A DNA stretch of 64,000 nt from Streptomyces sp. NBC_00464. Lineage in GTDB: Bacteria; Actinomycetota; Actinomycetes; Streptomycetales; Streptomycetaceae. Both the position numbers and the translations under genes were made by a program. The DNA lies in contig NZ_CP107899.1 in assembly GCF_036013915.1 (NCBI RefSeq), positions 7,654,001-7,718,000 of the forward strand, in the 5' to 3' direction. Of the stretch, positions 31,460 to 40,363 are shown piece after piece. The notes beneath the pieces were generated by a model. The model saw only the letters and a list, made by a program, of their open reading frames with translations, was not told the DNA's origin and ran no database searches. Positions within the stretch are counted from its first letter, which is position 1, and each line of letters starts with the position of its first letter.

Positions 31460-32674
31460 ATGAACGGCAAGGTGACCACCACCCGGACGAAGTTGGAGAG
31501 GGGCCGCAGCGCGCTCGGACCCGCGCTGGAGCTGGTCCACACCGGACGCGCGCCCACTCGCGCCGTCCTCACCTCCGAGCTGGGCGTCACCCGCGCCACC
31601 GCCGGAGCGGTCGCCGCGGAGCTGGAGGCCCTCGGCCTGATCCAGGTCGACTCCAGCCCCGGATCGGCGGCCGGCTCACAGGGCCGGCCCTCGCACCGGC
31701 TGGCCGTGCGCGAGTCCGGGCCGGTGGCCCTCGCCGCCCAGGTGCACGCGGACGGATTCCGGGCCGCGCTGGTCGGGCTCGGCGGCCGGCTCGTCGCGAC
31801 CGCCCCAGGCTGTGTCACGATCACGGCCGATCCTGCCCAGGTCATCGGCGAAGTCGTGGACGACTGCGCCCGGTTGCTGCGCGACAGTGGCCTGCGATGC
31901 GTCGGCGCGGGGCTCGCGGTGCCCTCGGCCGTCGCCGAGCCGGAGGGCACCGCCCTCAACCCGCTCCACATCGCCTGGCCGGCCGGGGCCCCGGTTCGCG
32001 AGATCTTCGCCACATGCGTCCGCGAAGCGGGCATCACCGGACCGGCGTTCACGGGAAACGACGTCAACCTCGCCGCGCTTGCCGAGCACCGTCACGGAGC
32101 CGGGCGCGGTGCCCAGCACCTGCTGTGCGTCGCCACCGGCCACCGCGGTGTCGGCGGCGCGCTCGTCCTGGACGGCCGTCTGCACAGCGGGAGTTCGGGG
32201 CTCGCCCTGGAGGTCGGTCATCTCACCGTCCACCCCGAGGGCCGGCCCTGCCACTGCGGTGGCCGTGGCTGTCTCGACGTGGAGACGGACCCGCTCGCCT
32301 TCCTCACCGCGGCCGGACGCGCACCCGGCCCCGAGGAGTCGCTGCTCAAGCAGTCCGGGGACCTGCTGCGCAACGAGTACGGCGACGCGGCAGTGCGCAA
32401 CGCCGCGGAGGAACTGATCGACCGGCTGGGCCTCGGGCTCGCCGGCCTCGTCAACATCCTCAACCCGGACCGCATCATCCTCGGAGGCCTGCACCGCGCC
32501 CTGCTGGACGCCGACCCGGAACGGCTGCGCGCGGTGGTCGCGGACCGCAGCCTCTGGGGGCGGAGCGGCAGTGTGCCGATCCTGCCCTGCACCCTCGACC
32601 ACAACAGCCTGGTCGGCGCGGCGGAGCTGGCCTGGCAGCCGGTGCTGGACGACCCGCTGGGCGCGCTCGCCTGA
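31460..32674 (+). CDS. ROK family transcriptional repressor
   Basis: A 404-residue ROK regulator. Unlike the kinase at 13390, it has an N-terminal winged helix (RAPTRAVLTSELGVTRATAGAVAAELEALGLI, about residues 30-62) before the ROK domain, which keeps the GHLTVHPEGRPCHCGGRGCLDVE zinc/sugar motif. It should bind DNA until a sugar or sugar phosphate binds. The ATG follows GGGAG by ten bases. It is divergent from the MFS transporter; the inverted repeat at 31274-31298 is the probable operator. Confidence 0.9.
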   Translation: MNGKVTTTRTKLERGRSALGPALELVHTGRAPTRAVLTSELGVTRATAGAVAAELEALGLIQVDSSPGSAAGSQGRPSHRLAVRESGPVALAAQVHADGFRAALVGLGGRLVATAPGCVTITADPAQVIGEVVDDCARLLRDSGLRCVGAGLAVPSAVAEPEGTALNPLHIAWPAGAPVREIFATCVREAGITGPAFTGNDVNLAALAEHRHGAGRGAQHLLCVATGHRGVGGALVLDGRLHSGSSGLALEVGHLTVHPEGRPCHCGGRGCLDVETDPLAFLTAAGRAPGPEESLLKQSGDLLRNEYGDAAVRNAAEELIDRLGLGLAGLVNILNPDRIILGGLHRALLDADPERLRAVVADRSLWGRSGSVPILPCTLDHNSLVGAAELAWQPVLDDPLGALA

Positions 32675-32705
32675 GGGCGGCGGCCGGCCACTGGGAGGCC
32701 GGTCC

Positions 32706-33611
32706 TCAGTCGACCCGCGTCGGCGCCTCGAACGCGAACGCCCGTGCCGGGTTGGCGACCAGCATGTCCTCCACGGCCCCGGCTCCCAGCACCTCGGTCA
32801 GGCGGGGGCGCAGCCGGCGCAGCAGATACGGCATGCCCGGGGTCTCCGGCACGGTGGTGTCACCGCCCAGCAGCAACTGCCCGCCGAACCCGGCCCCGGC
32901 CAGCGCCGCGAGCTCCTCGGGCAGCCGCCAGTCCGTCGCATGGTGGGCCCGCGACGGGCCGTCGAACGCGAGGAAGGCCCCGGCCCGCGCCACCTCCCGA
33001 TGGGCGGCGCCGTCGGGCGACCGGCCGAGATGACCGAGGATCACGCGGTGCGGCGGGACCCCCAACGTGCCGCAGAGCAGGTCGAGTACGTCCAGGGCTG
33101 CCGTGCCCAGCTCCAGATGGACGGCGATCGGCGCGCCCGTACGGTGATGCGCCTCGGCGGCCGCCGTCATGGTGAGCCGGGCGTGGGCGTCGACCGTGTG
33201 GAAGGCGCCGGCGACCTTGATCAGCCCTGCTCGGACTGTCGTGGAGCCGATTCCGGCGGTCAGCTCGGAGACGAACAGCGAGGCGAGAGTGGACCGGATC
33301 CGGTCGAGCAGCGCGGCCGGGTAGTGCACGGCCTGGTGCAGCCCCGTCGCCGCCACCACATGCGTACCCGCCGAACGGGACAGCTCCGCCAGCAGATCGG
33401 CCCGGCGTCCCATGCCGTACGGCGTCCACTGCACGACGGACCGGCCGCCGAACCCGCTGAAGGCGCGCAGCCGTTCGGCCGCGGTCACGGGGTCGTCGAG
33501 CTCCTGGCCCGGCAGCACCGGGCTGCGCAGGAAGAGATGGTCATGGGCGTCGCACACACCGAGTTCGCCTGCGGGGATGTCCCCGAGGACGGTGCGGACC
33601 GCGGCTACCAC
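32706..33611 (-). CDS. phosphotriesterase family metal-dependent hydrolase
   Basis: A 301-residue amidohydrolase-superfamily TIM barrel of the phosphotriesterase (PTE) type. Metal ligands are H23 and H25 in CDAHDHLF, a likely carbamylated lysine in GLIKVAG, and histidines in AVHLELG and VILGHLGRS, with the catalytic Asp in LLLGGDTT. Natural substrates of such proteins are usually lactones or phospho-sugars. The GTG start at 33609-33611 follows GGAG and overlaps the DUF4865 gene by seven bases, so they are coupled. It is the last gene of the TetR-cupin-DUF4865-PTE operon. Confidence 0.87.
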   Translation of the reverse strand: MVAAVRTVLGDIPAGELGVCDAHDHLFLRSPVLPGQELDDPVTAAERLRAFSGFGGRSVVQWTPYGMGRRADLLAELSRSAGTHVVAATGLHQAVHYPAALLDRIRSTLASLFVSELTAGIGSTTVRAGLIKVAGAFHTVDAHARLTMTAAAEAHHRTGAPIAVHLELGTAALDVLDLLCGTLGVPPHRVILGHLGRSPDGAAHREVARAGAFLAFDGPSRAHHATDWRLPEELAALAGAGFGGQLLLGGDTTVPETPGMPYLLRRLRPRLTEVLGAGAVEDMLVANPARAFAFEAPTRVD

Positions 33612-34186
33612 TGGCGCTCCGTCCCGAGCCGTTCGCGCTCCGGTCCGCTGAGGTGGAGTACCTCGTAGCGTTCCCCGGCCTCCTGGGGCGCGGGGTGGTC
33701 CCAGAGCGTGAAGTGGAGCAGCTCCCAGTGGCGGGGGTCGTAGGCCAGCGCCGTGGCGACCGCACCGGGCACCTTCGCGAGGCGCCGGCTCTCCTCCAGT
33801 GCGGCCCCGATCGCGTCCGCCGGAGCGGCCGAGGGCGGGACGGGTGAACGGAGGCGGGTGGCCGAGCGGGGCAGCGTGGCCGGTGACGGGCCCTCCTCGT
33901 ACGACAGGCCGGTCCAGTGCTGTACCTCGGGGCGCCCGAAGTCCTGGACGATGCCCTGGAATCCGGGCCCCCGGAGAAAGGAGTTCATGCCTTCGGGAGC
34001 GGTCCACAGATAGAACGGCGCGTACTGGCTGACCGGGGAGTCCTTGCCGCGCGCCCGCATCAGGTACGCCTTGATGCCGAGACCCGGAAAGGCGTCCATG
34101 AGGTGGCCCCGCGTCGCCACCCGGTCGCGGATGATGCCCATGTCGTAGTCGGCGGGCAGCGTGATCTCGTACTGCATCGCGTGCAT
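33605..34186 (-). CDS. DUF4865 family protein
   Basis: A 193-residue protein with MQYEITLPADYDMGIIRDRVATRGHLMDAFPGL and YAPFYLWTAPEGMNSFL, which I recognise as the DUF4865 family, resembling heme-free dimeric alpha/beta-barrel monooxygenase-like proteins. Function is unknown. The start ATG follows GAGGAG closely. It lies between the cupin (11 bases upstream) and the overlapping phosphotriesterase-family gene, in an operon under a TetR regulator. That context suggests a role in handling a small reactive compound, which is inference. Confidence 0.82.
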   Translation of the reverse strand: MHAMQYEITLPADYDMGIIRDRVATRGHLMDAFPGLGIKAYLMRARGKDSPVSQYAPFYLWTAPEGMNSFLRGPGFQGIVQDFGRPEVQHWTGLSYEEGPSPATLPRSATRLRSPVPPSAAPADAIGAALEESRRLAKVPGAVATALAYDPRHWELLHFTLWDHPAPQEAGERYEVLHLSGPERERLGTERQW

Positions 34187-34196
34187 CGTGCGCTCC

Positions 34197-34595
34197 TCAG
34201 GCTGCGGGGTACTCGGGGACGCGGGCCTCGCTGTGCCAGTGGATGGTGCTGCCGTCCTCGGCCGCCTCCACGAGGGCGAGATGGGTCATGAACGTGCGCG
34301 GTGCGGCGCCGTGCCAGTGCCACTCGCCCTGCTCGATCCACACCGTGTCGCCCGCCCGGATCGCCTCCACGGGCCCGCCTCTGCGCTGCACCAGACCTTC
34401 GCCCTCGGTGACGTGGAGGACCTGGCCGTGCGGGTGGGTGTGCCATCCGGTGTGACCGCCCGGTGCGAAGTGCACGCTGAACAGCCTCAGCCTGGACGGC
34501 GGTTCGGGCGCCGCGAGCTCGTCGATCCAGACAGTGCCGTTGAAGTGCTCGGCCGGTCCGCACTGAGTGTCCGGCCTGTTCCTGGTGATGCGCAT
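34197..34595 (-). CDS. cupin domain-containing protein
   Basis: A 132-residue single-domain cupin. Motif 1 is GWHTHPHGQVLHVTEGEGLV, with the two histidines and glutamate that bind metal, and motif 2 is EWHWHGAAPRTFMTHLAL. Proteins of this size act as small dioxygenases, isomerases or decarboxylases, or bind ligands. The ATG at 34593-34595 has AGGAG ten bases upstream. The TetR gene ends 41 bases before it on the same strand and DUF4865 begins 10 bases after it, so it is the second gene of a four-gene operon. Confidence 0.88.
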   Translation of the reverse strand: MRITRNRPDTQCGPAEHFNGTVWIDELAAPEPPSRLRLFSVHFAPGGHTGWHTHPHGQVLHVTEGEGLVQRRGGPVEAIRAGDTVWIEQGEWHWHGAAPRTFMTHLALVEAAEDGSTIHWHSEARVPEYPAA

Positions 34596-34636
34596 GCGCG
34601 AGATGCTCCTCGGGGTGGATGACGTATGACAGGCAG

Positions 34637-35206
34637 TCAGGAGGCGGCCGTACCAGGGGCGAGCAGCGTCAGCAGCCCGCGTGCGGCCGCGTCGAAGGCG
34701 TCCGTCGAGCCCGAGGCGCGGGCCAGCACATAACCACCCTGTACGGTCGCGACGATCGCCGCCGCGATGTCGTCGGGGACCAGCGAAGGGCTGAACTCGC
34801 CGCCGTCCAGGCCCTCCTGGACGATCTCGGCGAGCCGGCCGCGGAGCCAGGTGATCGTCTCGTCGACGGGTGCCCGCAGTTCGTCGCTCGCGACGACCTC
34901 CGGGTCCATCGTCAGCCGCCCCACCGGGCAGCCGCGCAGCACATCGCGCTCCCGCAGCAGATAGCCCGAGATCCGCTCGTACGCCGACCCGGGTGCGTCC
35001 AGCACCCTGCCCGCCGTGGCGCGCAACTCCTCGGCCGTGCGGCGGATGGCCGTCAGGGCCAGATCCGGCTTGCCGGCGAAGTGGTGGTACATGCTGCCCT
35101 GGCCCGCGCCCGCATGCTGCTGGATGGCCTTGGGGCTGGTGCCCACGTATCCGCGCTCCCACAGGAGCTCCCTGGTGGCTTCGATCAGACGGTCCGAAGT
35201 GCTCAT
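34637..35206 (-). CDS. TetR family transcriptional regulator
   Basis: A 189-residue TetR regulator. The helix-turn-helix is GTSPKAIQQHAGAGQGSMYHHFAGKPDL (about residues 22-49), followed by a TetR_C domain with a cysteine at LRGCPVGRL, the arrangement of YxaF/LmrA-type regulators. The start ATG has a GTGAGCGC stretch upstream. A 22-base palindrome (35214-35235) sits eight bases upstream of it, so the gene is probably autoregulated together with the downstream cupin, DUF4865 and phosphotriesterase-family genes. Confidence 0.9.
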   Translation of the reverse strand: MSTSDRLIEATRELLWERGYVGTSPKAIQQHAGAGQGSMYHHFAGKPDLALTAIRRTAEELRATAGRVLDAPGSAYERISGYLLRERDVLRGCPVGRLTMDPEVVASDELRAPVDETITWLRGRLAEIVQEGLDGGEFSPSLVPDDIAAAIVATVQGGYVLARASGSTDAFDAAARGLLTLLAPGTAAS

Positions 35207-35213
35207 GCGCTCA

Positions 35214-35235
35214 CTGTACATACCAGTAGGTACAG
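35214..35235. promoter_or_regulatory. TetR operator palindrome
   Basis: CTGTACATACCAGTAGGTACAG pairs at nine of eleven symmetric positions, with perfect CTGTAC/GTACAG ends. It lies directly upstream of the TetR start where the promoter should be. Confidence 0.65.
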
Positions 35236-35407
35236 AATCCAGGCCCGCGATGCTCGGCGGCCGGGAGCAGGAGCGGGACCGCCGTCTACTCCCGCCGGGG
35301 TACGTGCACTGCCGCTGGCTGTACGACGACGCGGACCCCCTGTGGAGACAGGCTCGGTGGTGTCGCAAAAGCGTGCATCCGAACCGTGAACCGAGGAGCT
35401 GACCGAG

Positions 35408-35698
35408 ATGAACACCCTGGCCTTCGACGGTGGACCCGGACCGTGGGTCCTTCTCTTCCCACTCGTCTGGGCAGCCGTCGTCATCACCGTCGTCACCGTC
35501 CTGTGACGCACCGTCCGGCGCGGACGGCGCGGCCCCTGGCAGGCCCGCGCGGCGCAGAACGGCCCCGCCGAAGCCTCACCGATCACCCTGCTCGGGCGGC
35601 GCTTCGCCGCCGGGGAGATCGATGAGGACGAGTACTGGCGCCGCCTCTCCGTCCTCGACGAACAGTTCGGCACCCTCGGCAAGGGCGGTGCGGCATGA
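35408..35698 (+). pseudogene. SHOCT-domain membrane protein interrupted by an in-frame TGA
   Basis: From ATG 35408, with GAGGAG upstream, the frame encodes a 32-residue segment with one membrane helix (WVLLFPLVWAAVVITVVTVL), then TGA at 35504-35506, then continues without a frame change for 63 codons to TGA at 35696-35698. The second part is basic (RTVRRGRRG) and ends with a clear SHOCT domain (LLGRRFAAGEIDEDEYWRRL). Intact relatives read straight through with Arg at the break, so a single C-to-T change (CGA to TGA) explains it. The final stop overlaps the ABC ATPase start by four bases. A sequencing error is possible. Confidence 0.8.
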
Positions 35699-36465
35699 CC
35701 GCCGCCGCTCCCGCCACCACGACCGCCGCCCGGGTCGTCGACGCAGTGAAGGTCTACGGCACGGGCGACACGGAGGTCAGGGCACTGGACGGGGTGAGCG
35801 TCGGCTTCCCGGCCGGCCGCTTCACCGCGATCATGGGGCCCTCGGGCTCCGGCAAGTCCACGCTGATGCACTGCGCCGCCGGACTCGACACCCTCACCTC
35901 CGGCACGGCCTTCATCGGCGACACCGAACTCGGGGCGCTCGACGACCGCAGGCTCACCCTGCTGCGCCGCCGGCGCATCGGATTCGTCTTCCAGGCCTTC
36001 AATCTGCTGCCGACGCTCACCGTCGCCGAGAACATCACACTTCCCATGGACCTGGCGGGGGAGCGCCCGGACCGGGCCCGGCTGGACGCTCTCATCGACA
36101 CGGTCGGACTGCGCGCCCGGCTGCACCACCGGCCCAGCGAACTCTCCGGCGGTCAGCAGCAGCGGGTCGCCGTGGCCCGGGCCTTCGCAGGGGATCCGGA
36201 GGTCGTCTTCGCCGACGAGCCCACCGGCAACCTCGACTCGCGCGCCGGCCGGGAAGCGCTCCGGCTGCTCGGCCGCACGGTCCGGCAGACCGGCCGCACC
36301 GTCGTCATGGTCACCCATGACCCGGTCGCCGCCGCGCACGCCGACGAGGTCGTCTTCCTCGCCGACGGCAGGCTCGTCGACCGGATGCCTGACCCCACCG
36401 CCGAACGCGTACTCGACCGTCTCAAGGCCTTCGATCCCGCACCGGGCATTCAGGGGATGCCATGA
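35695..36465 (+). CDS. ABC transporter ATP-binding protein (MacB/LolD type)
   Basis: A 256-residue ATPase with Walker A GPSGSGKST (K54), Q-loop VFQAFNLLPTLT, signature LSGGQQQRVA, Walker B VVFADEPTGNLD and the switch histidine in VMVTHD. The EPTGNLDS ending and Q-loop type place it in the MacB/LolD group, which drives mechanotransmission rather than transport through the membrane. It pairs with the FtsX-type permease, whose start overlaps its stop (ATGA). Its own start overlaps the stop of the broken SHOCT gene, and it has only a weak AAGGGCGG site, so the premature stop upstream may lower its translation. Confidence 0.95.
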   Translation: MTAAAPATTTAARVVDAVKVYGTGDTEVRALDGVSVGFPAGRFTAIMGPSGSGKSTLMHCAAGLDTLTSGTAFIGDTELGALDDRRLTLLRRRRIGFVFQAFNLLPTLTVAENITLPMDLAGERPDRARLDALIDTVGLRARLHHRPSELSGGQQQRVAVARAFAGDPEVVFADEPTGNLDSRAGREALRLLGRTVRQTGRTVVMVTHDPVAAAHADEVVFLADGRLVDRMPDPTAERVLDRLKAFDPAPGIQGMP

Positions 36466-39032
36466 CCAGCACCCGCGCCTCCGTGCGCATCGGCCTTTCC
36501 TCGCTCCGTGCCCACCGGTGCCGCTTCGTCGGCACCCTGACCGCCGTCCTGCTCGGCGTCGCCTTCCTTGCCGGGACCCTCGTCATGGGGGACACCCTGC
36601 GCGCGAGCTTCGACACGATGTTCGGCAATGCGGCCAGCGGCACCGACGCAGTCGTCCGCAGCACCAACGTCGTCACCGTGTCCGGCGAGTCGGAGGGCAC
36701 CCGGCAGCCCGTGGCCACCGGCCTCGTGAACCGCATCGACAAACTGCCCCAGGTCGCCGCTGCCGCTCCTGACATCCAGGGGGCCGGCCAGCTGATCGGC
36801 GCCGACGGCAAACCGATCGGCGGCCAGGGGCCGCCCACCCTCGCCGGAAACTGGATCGACGACCCCGGGCTCAACCCCTACCGGCTCGCCGAGGGGCACG
36901 CCCCGTCCGCGCCCGGCGAGGTGGTCGTCAACCGCGGCACCGCAGACAAGGGCGGGCTGAAGATCGGCGACACAACCGTCCTGCGCACCCCCGACCCGGT
37001 GCGTGTCACCGTCGTCGGCCTGGCCACCTTCGGTGGCGAGGACGGCATGGCGCAGGTGACGTACACCGCAATGACGCTCGCCGACGCCGAGAAGCACCTC
37101 ACCCCGAAGCCCGGCCAGGCGTCGAGCATCCAGGTCCGGGCCGGTCCCGGGACCAGCCGGCAGGAACTCGTCGACGCACTGCGGCCCGTGCTGCCCCCGG
37201 ACACCGAGGCCATCACCGGACAGGCCTCGGCCGCCGAGAACCAGGACATGATCTCCGGCGCCTTCCTCAGCCTGTTCACCACGCTGCTCCTGGTGTTCTC
37301 CGGCATCGTGCTGCTGGTCGCGACCTTCTCCATCCACAACACCTTCGCCATCGTCGTCGCCCAGCGCACCCGGGAGAACGCCCTGCTGCGCGCACTCGGC
37401 GCGTCCCGCCGGCAGATCCTCGGTTCGACCCTCGTGGAGGCGACCGTGGTCGGCATGATCGCCTCCGCAGCCGGTCTGGCCGGCGGCATCGGCATCGCCG
37501 CCGGACTCCAGGCGCTCTTCCCCGCGATCGGATTCCCGTTCCCCGAGGGCTCCCTGGTCATCAGTGGGGTGTCCATGCTGCTGCCGCTCGCCGTCGGCGT
37601 CCTCGCCTGCGTCGGCTCCGCCCTGGTGCCCGCCGTCCACGCCGGACGCACCGCACCCCTCGCGGCCCTGCGCGAGACCGACGTCGACGACTCGGCCGGC
37701 TCCCGGCCCCGTGCCGTCAGCGGACTCGCCCTGCTGCTTGCCGCGGTCGGCGTGATCCTGACCGGTGCGTCGGCTGCCCCGTCCGTCTGGCTGTCGGCCG
37801 CCGGCGCGGTCCTGGCCCTCGCCGCGTTCGTCGTACTCGGCCCGATCGCCGCCTCCTGCGCCGTACGGATTCTCGGCGCGCCGCTCGGGCGGCTGCGCGG
37901 TGCCACCGGCCACCTGGCCCGGCGCAACGCGCTGCGCAGTCCCAGGCGGACCGCGTCGACCGCGACCGCGCTGATGATCGGCGTCGCGGTGGTCTCGCTC
38001 TTCACGGTGTTCGGTGCCTCGCTGAAGGCCACGATGAACCAGACCGTCGACCGGTCGTTCGCCGGTGACGTGGCCATCAGCGCCCCCTCCTTCGGCGCAG
38101 GCGGCAGCGGACTCAGCCCCCGCCTCGCCCCCGCCGTCGACCGGCTGCCGGACGTGGCCACCGCTGTCGGCCTGGGCAGGGGCGTCGCAGAGGTCAACGG
38201 TTCCGGGCGCGCCCTCACCGTCACCGATCCGGTCGCGCTGGCCAAGGTCTTCGATCTCGGCCGGATCGACGGGTCGTTGAAGACGCTGGGTGCGAACGGC
38301 CTCGCCGTATCCGGCACCGAGGCGGCCGAGCGAGGGCTGCACACCGGCTCAACCGCTCGGCTCACCTTCACCGACGGCCAGGAGCGGACCTTCACCGTCC
38401 AGGCCGTGTACGGACAGGCGGAACTGGCCGGTGACTACGTCATCACCCGCCAGGCCTGGGCCCCGCACCGCGGCCAGGATTCCGACTCGCTGATCGCCGT
38501 GTCGTTCAAGGACGGGGTGTCCGTGGCCGACGGCAAGGGCGCGGTCGCGAAGACCGCCGCCGCGTACGGGAACCCGGACGTGCAGACCCGAGGTGAGTTC
38601 GCGCAGTCCTCGGCGGGCGGGATCGACATGATGCTCACGCTGGTCTACGCGCTGCTGGCCCTGGCGGTACTGATCGCCCTGCTCGGCATCGCGAACACCC
38701 TCACTCTGGCCATTCACGAACGCACCAGGGAACTGGGCCTGTTGCGGGCGGTCGGACAGACCCGGAAGCAGCTGCGGGCCATGGTCCGCTGGGAATCGGT
38801 CCTGGTCGCCGCGTTCGGCACGACCGGGGGTCTCCTGCTGGGCGGCTTCCTCGGCTGGGTGCTGGTCAAGGCATCCGAGGGCGCGGGCGACACCGCGTTC
38901 GCCTTCGCGCTCCCGCCGATGCGGCTGCTCGTGGTCGCCCTGGTGGGCATCGCGGCGGGCGCGCTGGCCGGCTGGCGGCCGGCCCGGCGGGCGGCGCGGC
39001 TGGACGTTCTCCGCGCCATCGCCACCGACTAG
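36462..39032 (+). CDS. FtsX-like ABC transporter permease
   Basis: An 856-residue permease with two FtsX modules: an N-terminal helix (about 20-40), a large external domain (about 45-260), three helices (about 265-400), a further helix pair, a second external domain (about 530-710) and three C-terminal helices. ERTRELGLLRAVGQTRKQ and QRTRENALLRALGASRRQ are the paired coupling segments. It works with the overlapping MacB-type ATPase, probably exporting or sensing peptides or lipids, as in Streptomyces SHOCT-ABC cassettes. Its stop codon TAG (39030-39032) lies inside the CTAG target duplication of the IS element; the protein is intact. Confidence 0.94.
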   Translation: MTSTRASVRIGLSSLRAHRCRFVGTLTAVLLGVAFLAGTLVMGDTLRASFDTMFGNAASGTDAVVRSTNVVTVSGESEGTRQPVATGLVNRIDKLPQVAAAAPDIQGAGQLIGADGKPIGGQGPPTLAGNWIDDPGLNPYRLAEGHAPSAPGEVVVNRGTADKGGLKIGDTTVLRTPDPVRVTVVGLATFGGEDGMAQVTYTAMTLADAEKHLTPKPGQASSIQVRAGPGTSRQELVDALRPVLPPDTEAITGQASAAENQDMISGAFLSLFTTLLLVFSGIVLLVATFSIHNTFAIVVAQRTRENALLRALGASRRQILGSTLVEATVVGMIASAAGLAGGIGIAAGLQALFPAIGFPFPEGSLVISGVSMLLPLAVGVLACVGSALVPAVHAGRTAPLAALRETDVDDSAGSRPRAVSGLALLLAAVGVILTGASAAPSVWLSAAGAVLALAAFVVLGPIAASCAVRILGAPLGRLRGATGHLARRNALRSPRRTASTATALMIGVAVVSLFTVFGASLKATMNQTVDRSFAGDVAISAPSFGAGGSGLSPRLAPAVDRLPDVATAVGLGRGVAEVNGSGRALTVTDPVALAKVFDLGRIDGSLKTLGANGLAVSGTEAAERGLHTGSTARLTFTDGQERTFTVQAVYGQAELAGDYVITRQAWAPHRGQDSDSLIAVSFKDGVSVADGKGAVAKTAAAYGNPDVQTRGEFAQSSAGGIDMMLTLVYALLALAVLIALLGIANTLTLAIHERTRELGLLRAVGQTRKQLRAMVRWESVLVAAFGTTGGLLLGGFLGWVLVKASEGAGDTAFAFALPPMRLLVVALVGIAAGALAGWRPARRAARLDVLRAIATD
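39029..39032. repeat. 4-bp target-site duplication CTAG, left copy
   Basis: CTAG immediately before the left inverted repeat of the IS element; its last three bases are the permease stop codon. Confidence 0.8.
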
Positions 39033-39048
39033 TAGGGCTTGGTCATGT
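39033..39048. repeat. IS left terminal inverted repeat
   Basis: TAGGGCTTGGTCATGT; 15 of 16 bases match the complement of the right end. Confidence 0.8.
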
Positions 39049-39097
39049 GCGGTTTGTGATGGCGTGTCTTCTTGATCGGTGGTGTCGTTGACCGGGT

Positions 39098-40363
39098 GTG
39101 CTGAGTGAGGAGTTGGCTGCGGTCCGGTGTGATCTGGAGGACTTCGCGGCGGAGATGTTCGAGCCGTTCGCGCGGGCGGATCAGCGTCGGTGGGGCGGGG
39201 TCTATCTGCGGGGCCTGCTGCTGGACGGCGGGCGCAAGTCGGTGGAGCCGATGGCCGCCCGCCTGGGCGAGGACGGGAACCGGCAGGCGCTGGCCCACTT
39301 CGTCACCTCCAGTCCGTGGGATGCGGCGCATGTGCGGGCCCGGCTGGCCTGGCGCATGCAGCCGGTCATCAAACCCACCGCCCTGGTCATCGATGACACC
39401 GGCTTCCTCAAGGACGGGGACGCCTCGGCATGCGTGACCCGGCAGTACACCGGCACGGCGGGCAAGGTCACCAACTGCCAGGCCGGAGTCTCGCTCCACT
39501 TGGCTTCCAACGGCGCCTCGGCGGCGGTGAACTGGCGGCTGTTCCTGCCCGGGAGCTGGGATCCTGCCTCGCCAAAGGCCGACCAGGCCAAGGTGGCCCG
39601 TCGTGACAAGTGCGCCATCCCTGCCCAGGTGGGGCATGTCGAGAAGTGGCAGCTGGCCCTCGACATGATCGATGAGACGCGGTCCTGGGGCATCGAGGTG
39701 CCCCAGGTCATCGCCGACGGCGGCTACGGGGACACCGCCGCCTTCCGGCTCGGCCTGGAAGAACGAGGTCTCGACTACGTGGTGGGCATCTCGACCACGA
39801 CCACCGCGCAACCCGAGGACGCACAGCCATGCACCCCGGCCTACTCCGGCCGGGGCCCGCGGCCGATTCTTGCTTACCCCGAGCCGGCCCAGCGAGTGAA
39901 GAGCCTGGTCATCGCGGCCGGCAAATCCTCCGCGCGGCCGGTGCAGTGGAGGGAGGGATCACGGCCGGGCAGCGGCCGCAGCGGGTTCAAGCGCATGTAC
40001 TCGCGCTTCGTGGCCCTGCGGATCCGGCCCGCCGGACGTGAGATCCGCATGGCCGCGGCCACCGCCGAGCTTCCGGTCCGCTGGCTGCTGGCCGAATGGC
40101 CCGCCGACCAGGACGAACCCGTCCAGTTCTGGCTCTCCAACCTGCCAGAGACCACCCCGCTGCCCGTCCTCGTGCGCACCGCGAAGCTCCGCTGGCGCAT
40201 CGAGAACGACTACCGGGAGATGAAACAGGCCCTGGGCCTGGCCCACTTCGAAGGCCGGACCTGGCCAGGCTGGCACCACCACGTCACCCTCGTCTCGGTC
40301 GCCCACGCCTTCTGCACCCTCCAGCGACTGAACCGATCCCCAAAAGAGACGGCGCCGGCCTGA
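39098..40363 (+). CDS. IS701 family transposase
   Basis: A 421-residue DDE transposase starting at GTG 39098. The first catalytic acid lies in VIDDTGFLKDG (D99/D100), the second in VIADGGYGD (D207) and the third in ENDYREMKQALGLAHFEGR, a typical IS701/IS4-group Y-R-E-x-K helix. The zero frame stops at 40361-40363, but the -1 frame continues without a stop for about 40 codons with a plausible C-terminus (LSLYRVVRELQTLLATW and CPTCH). A C-CCA-AAA heptamer (40339-40345) lies seven codons before the zero-frame stop, so a -1 frameshift or an old indel may be involved. Otherwise it looks functional. Confidence 0.9.
   Translation: MLSEELAAVRCDLEDFAAEMFEPFARADQRRWGGVYLRGLLLDGGRKSVEPMAARLGEDGNRQALAHFVTSSPWDAAHVRARLAWRMQPVIKPTALVIDDTGFLKDGDASACVTRQYTGTAGKVTNCQAGVSLHLASNGASAAVNWRLFLPGSWDPASPKADQAKVARRDKCAIPAQVGHVEKWQLALDMIDETRSWGIEVPQVIADGGYGDTAAFRLGLEERGLDYVVGISTTTTAQPEDAQPCTPAYSGRGPRPILAYPEPAQRVKSLVIAAGKSSARPVQWREGSRPGSGRSGFKRMYSRFVALRIRPAGREIRMAAATAELPVRWLLAEWPADQDEPVQFWLSNLPETTPLPVLVRTAKLRWRIENDYREMKQALGLAHFEGRTWPGWHHHVTLVSVAHAFCTLQRLNRSPKETAPA
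40339..40345 (+). promoter_or_regulatory. candidate -1 ribosomal frameshift heptamer
   Basis: C-CCA-AAA read in the transposase frame fits the X-XXY-YYZ slippery pattern. Slipping by -1 joins the transposase to the open frame that runs to 40464. Confidence 0.4.

Noticed and set aside
35504..35506. Selenocysteine or recoding at the in-frame TGA of the SHOCT gene
   Set aside because: The expected residue at this position in relatives is Arg, no stem-loop follows closely, and a simple C-to-T change explains it.
36450..38395. Long reverse frames over the FtsX permease
   Set aside because: They are Arg/Gly/Asp-rich shadows with no start site; the forward frame has all permease features.
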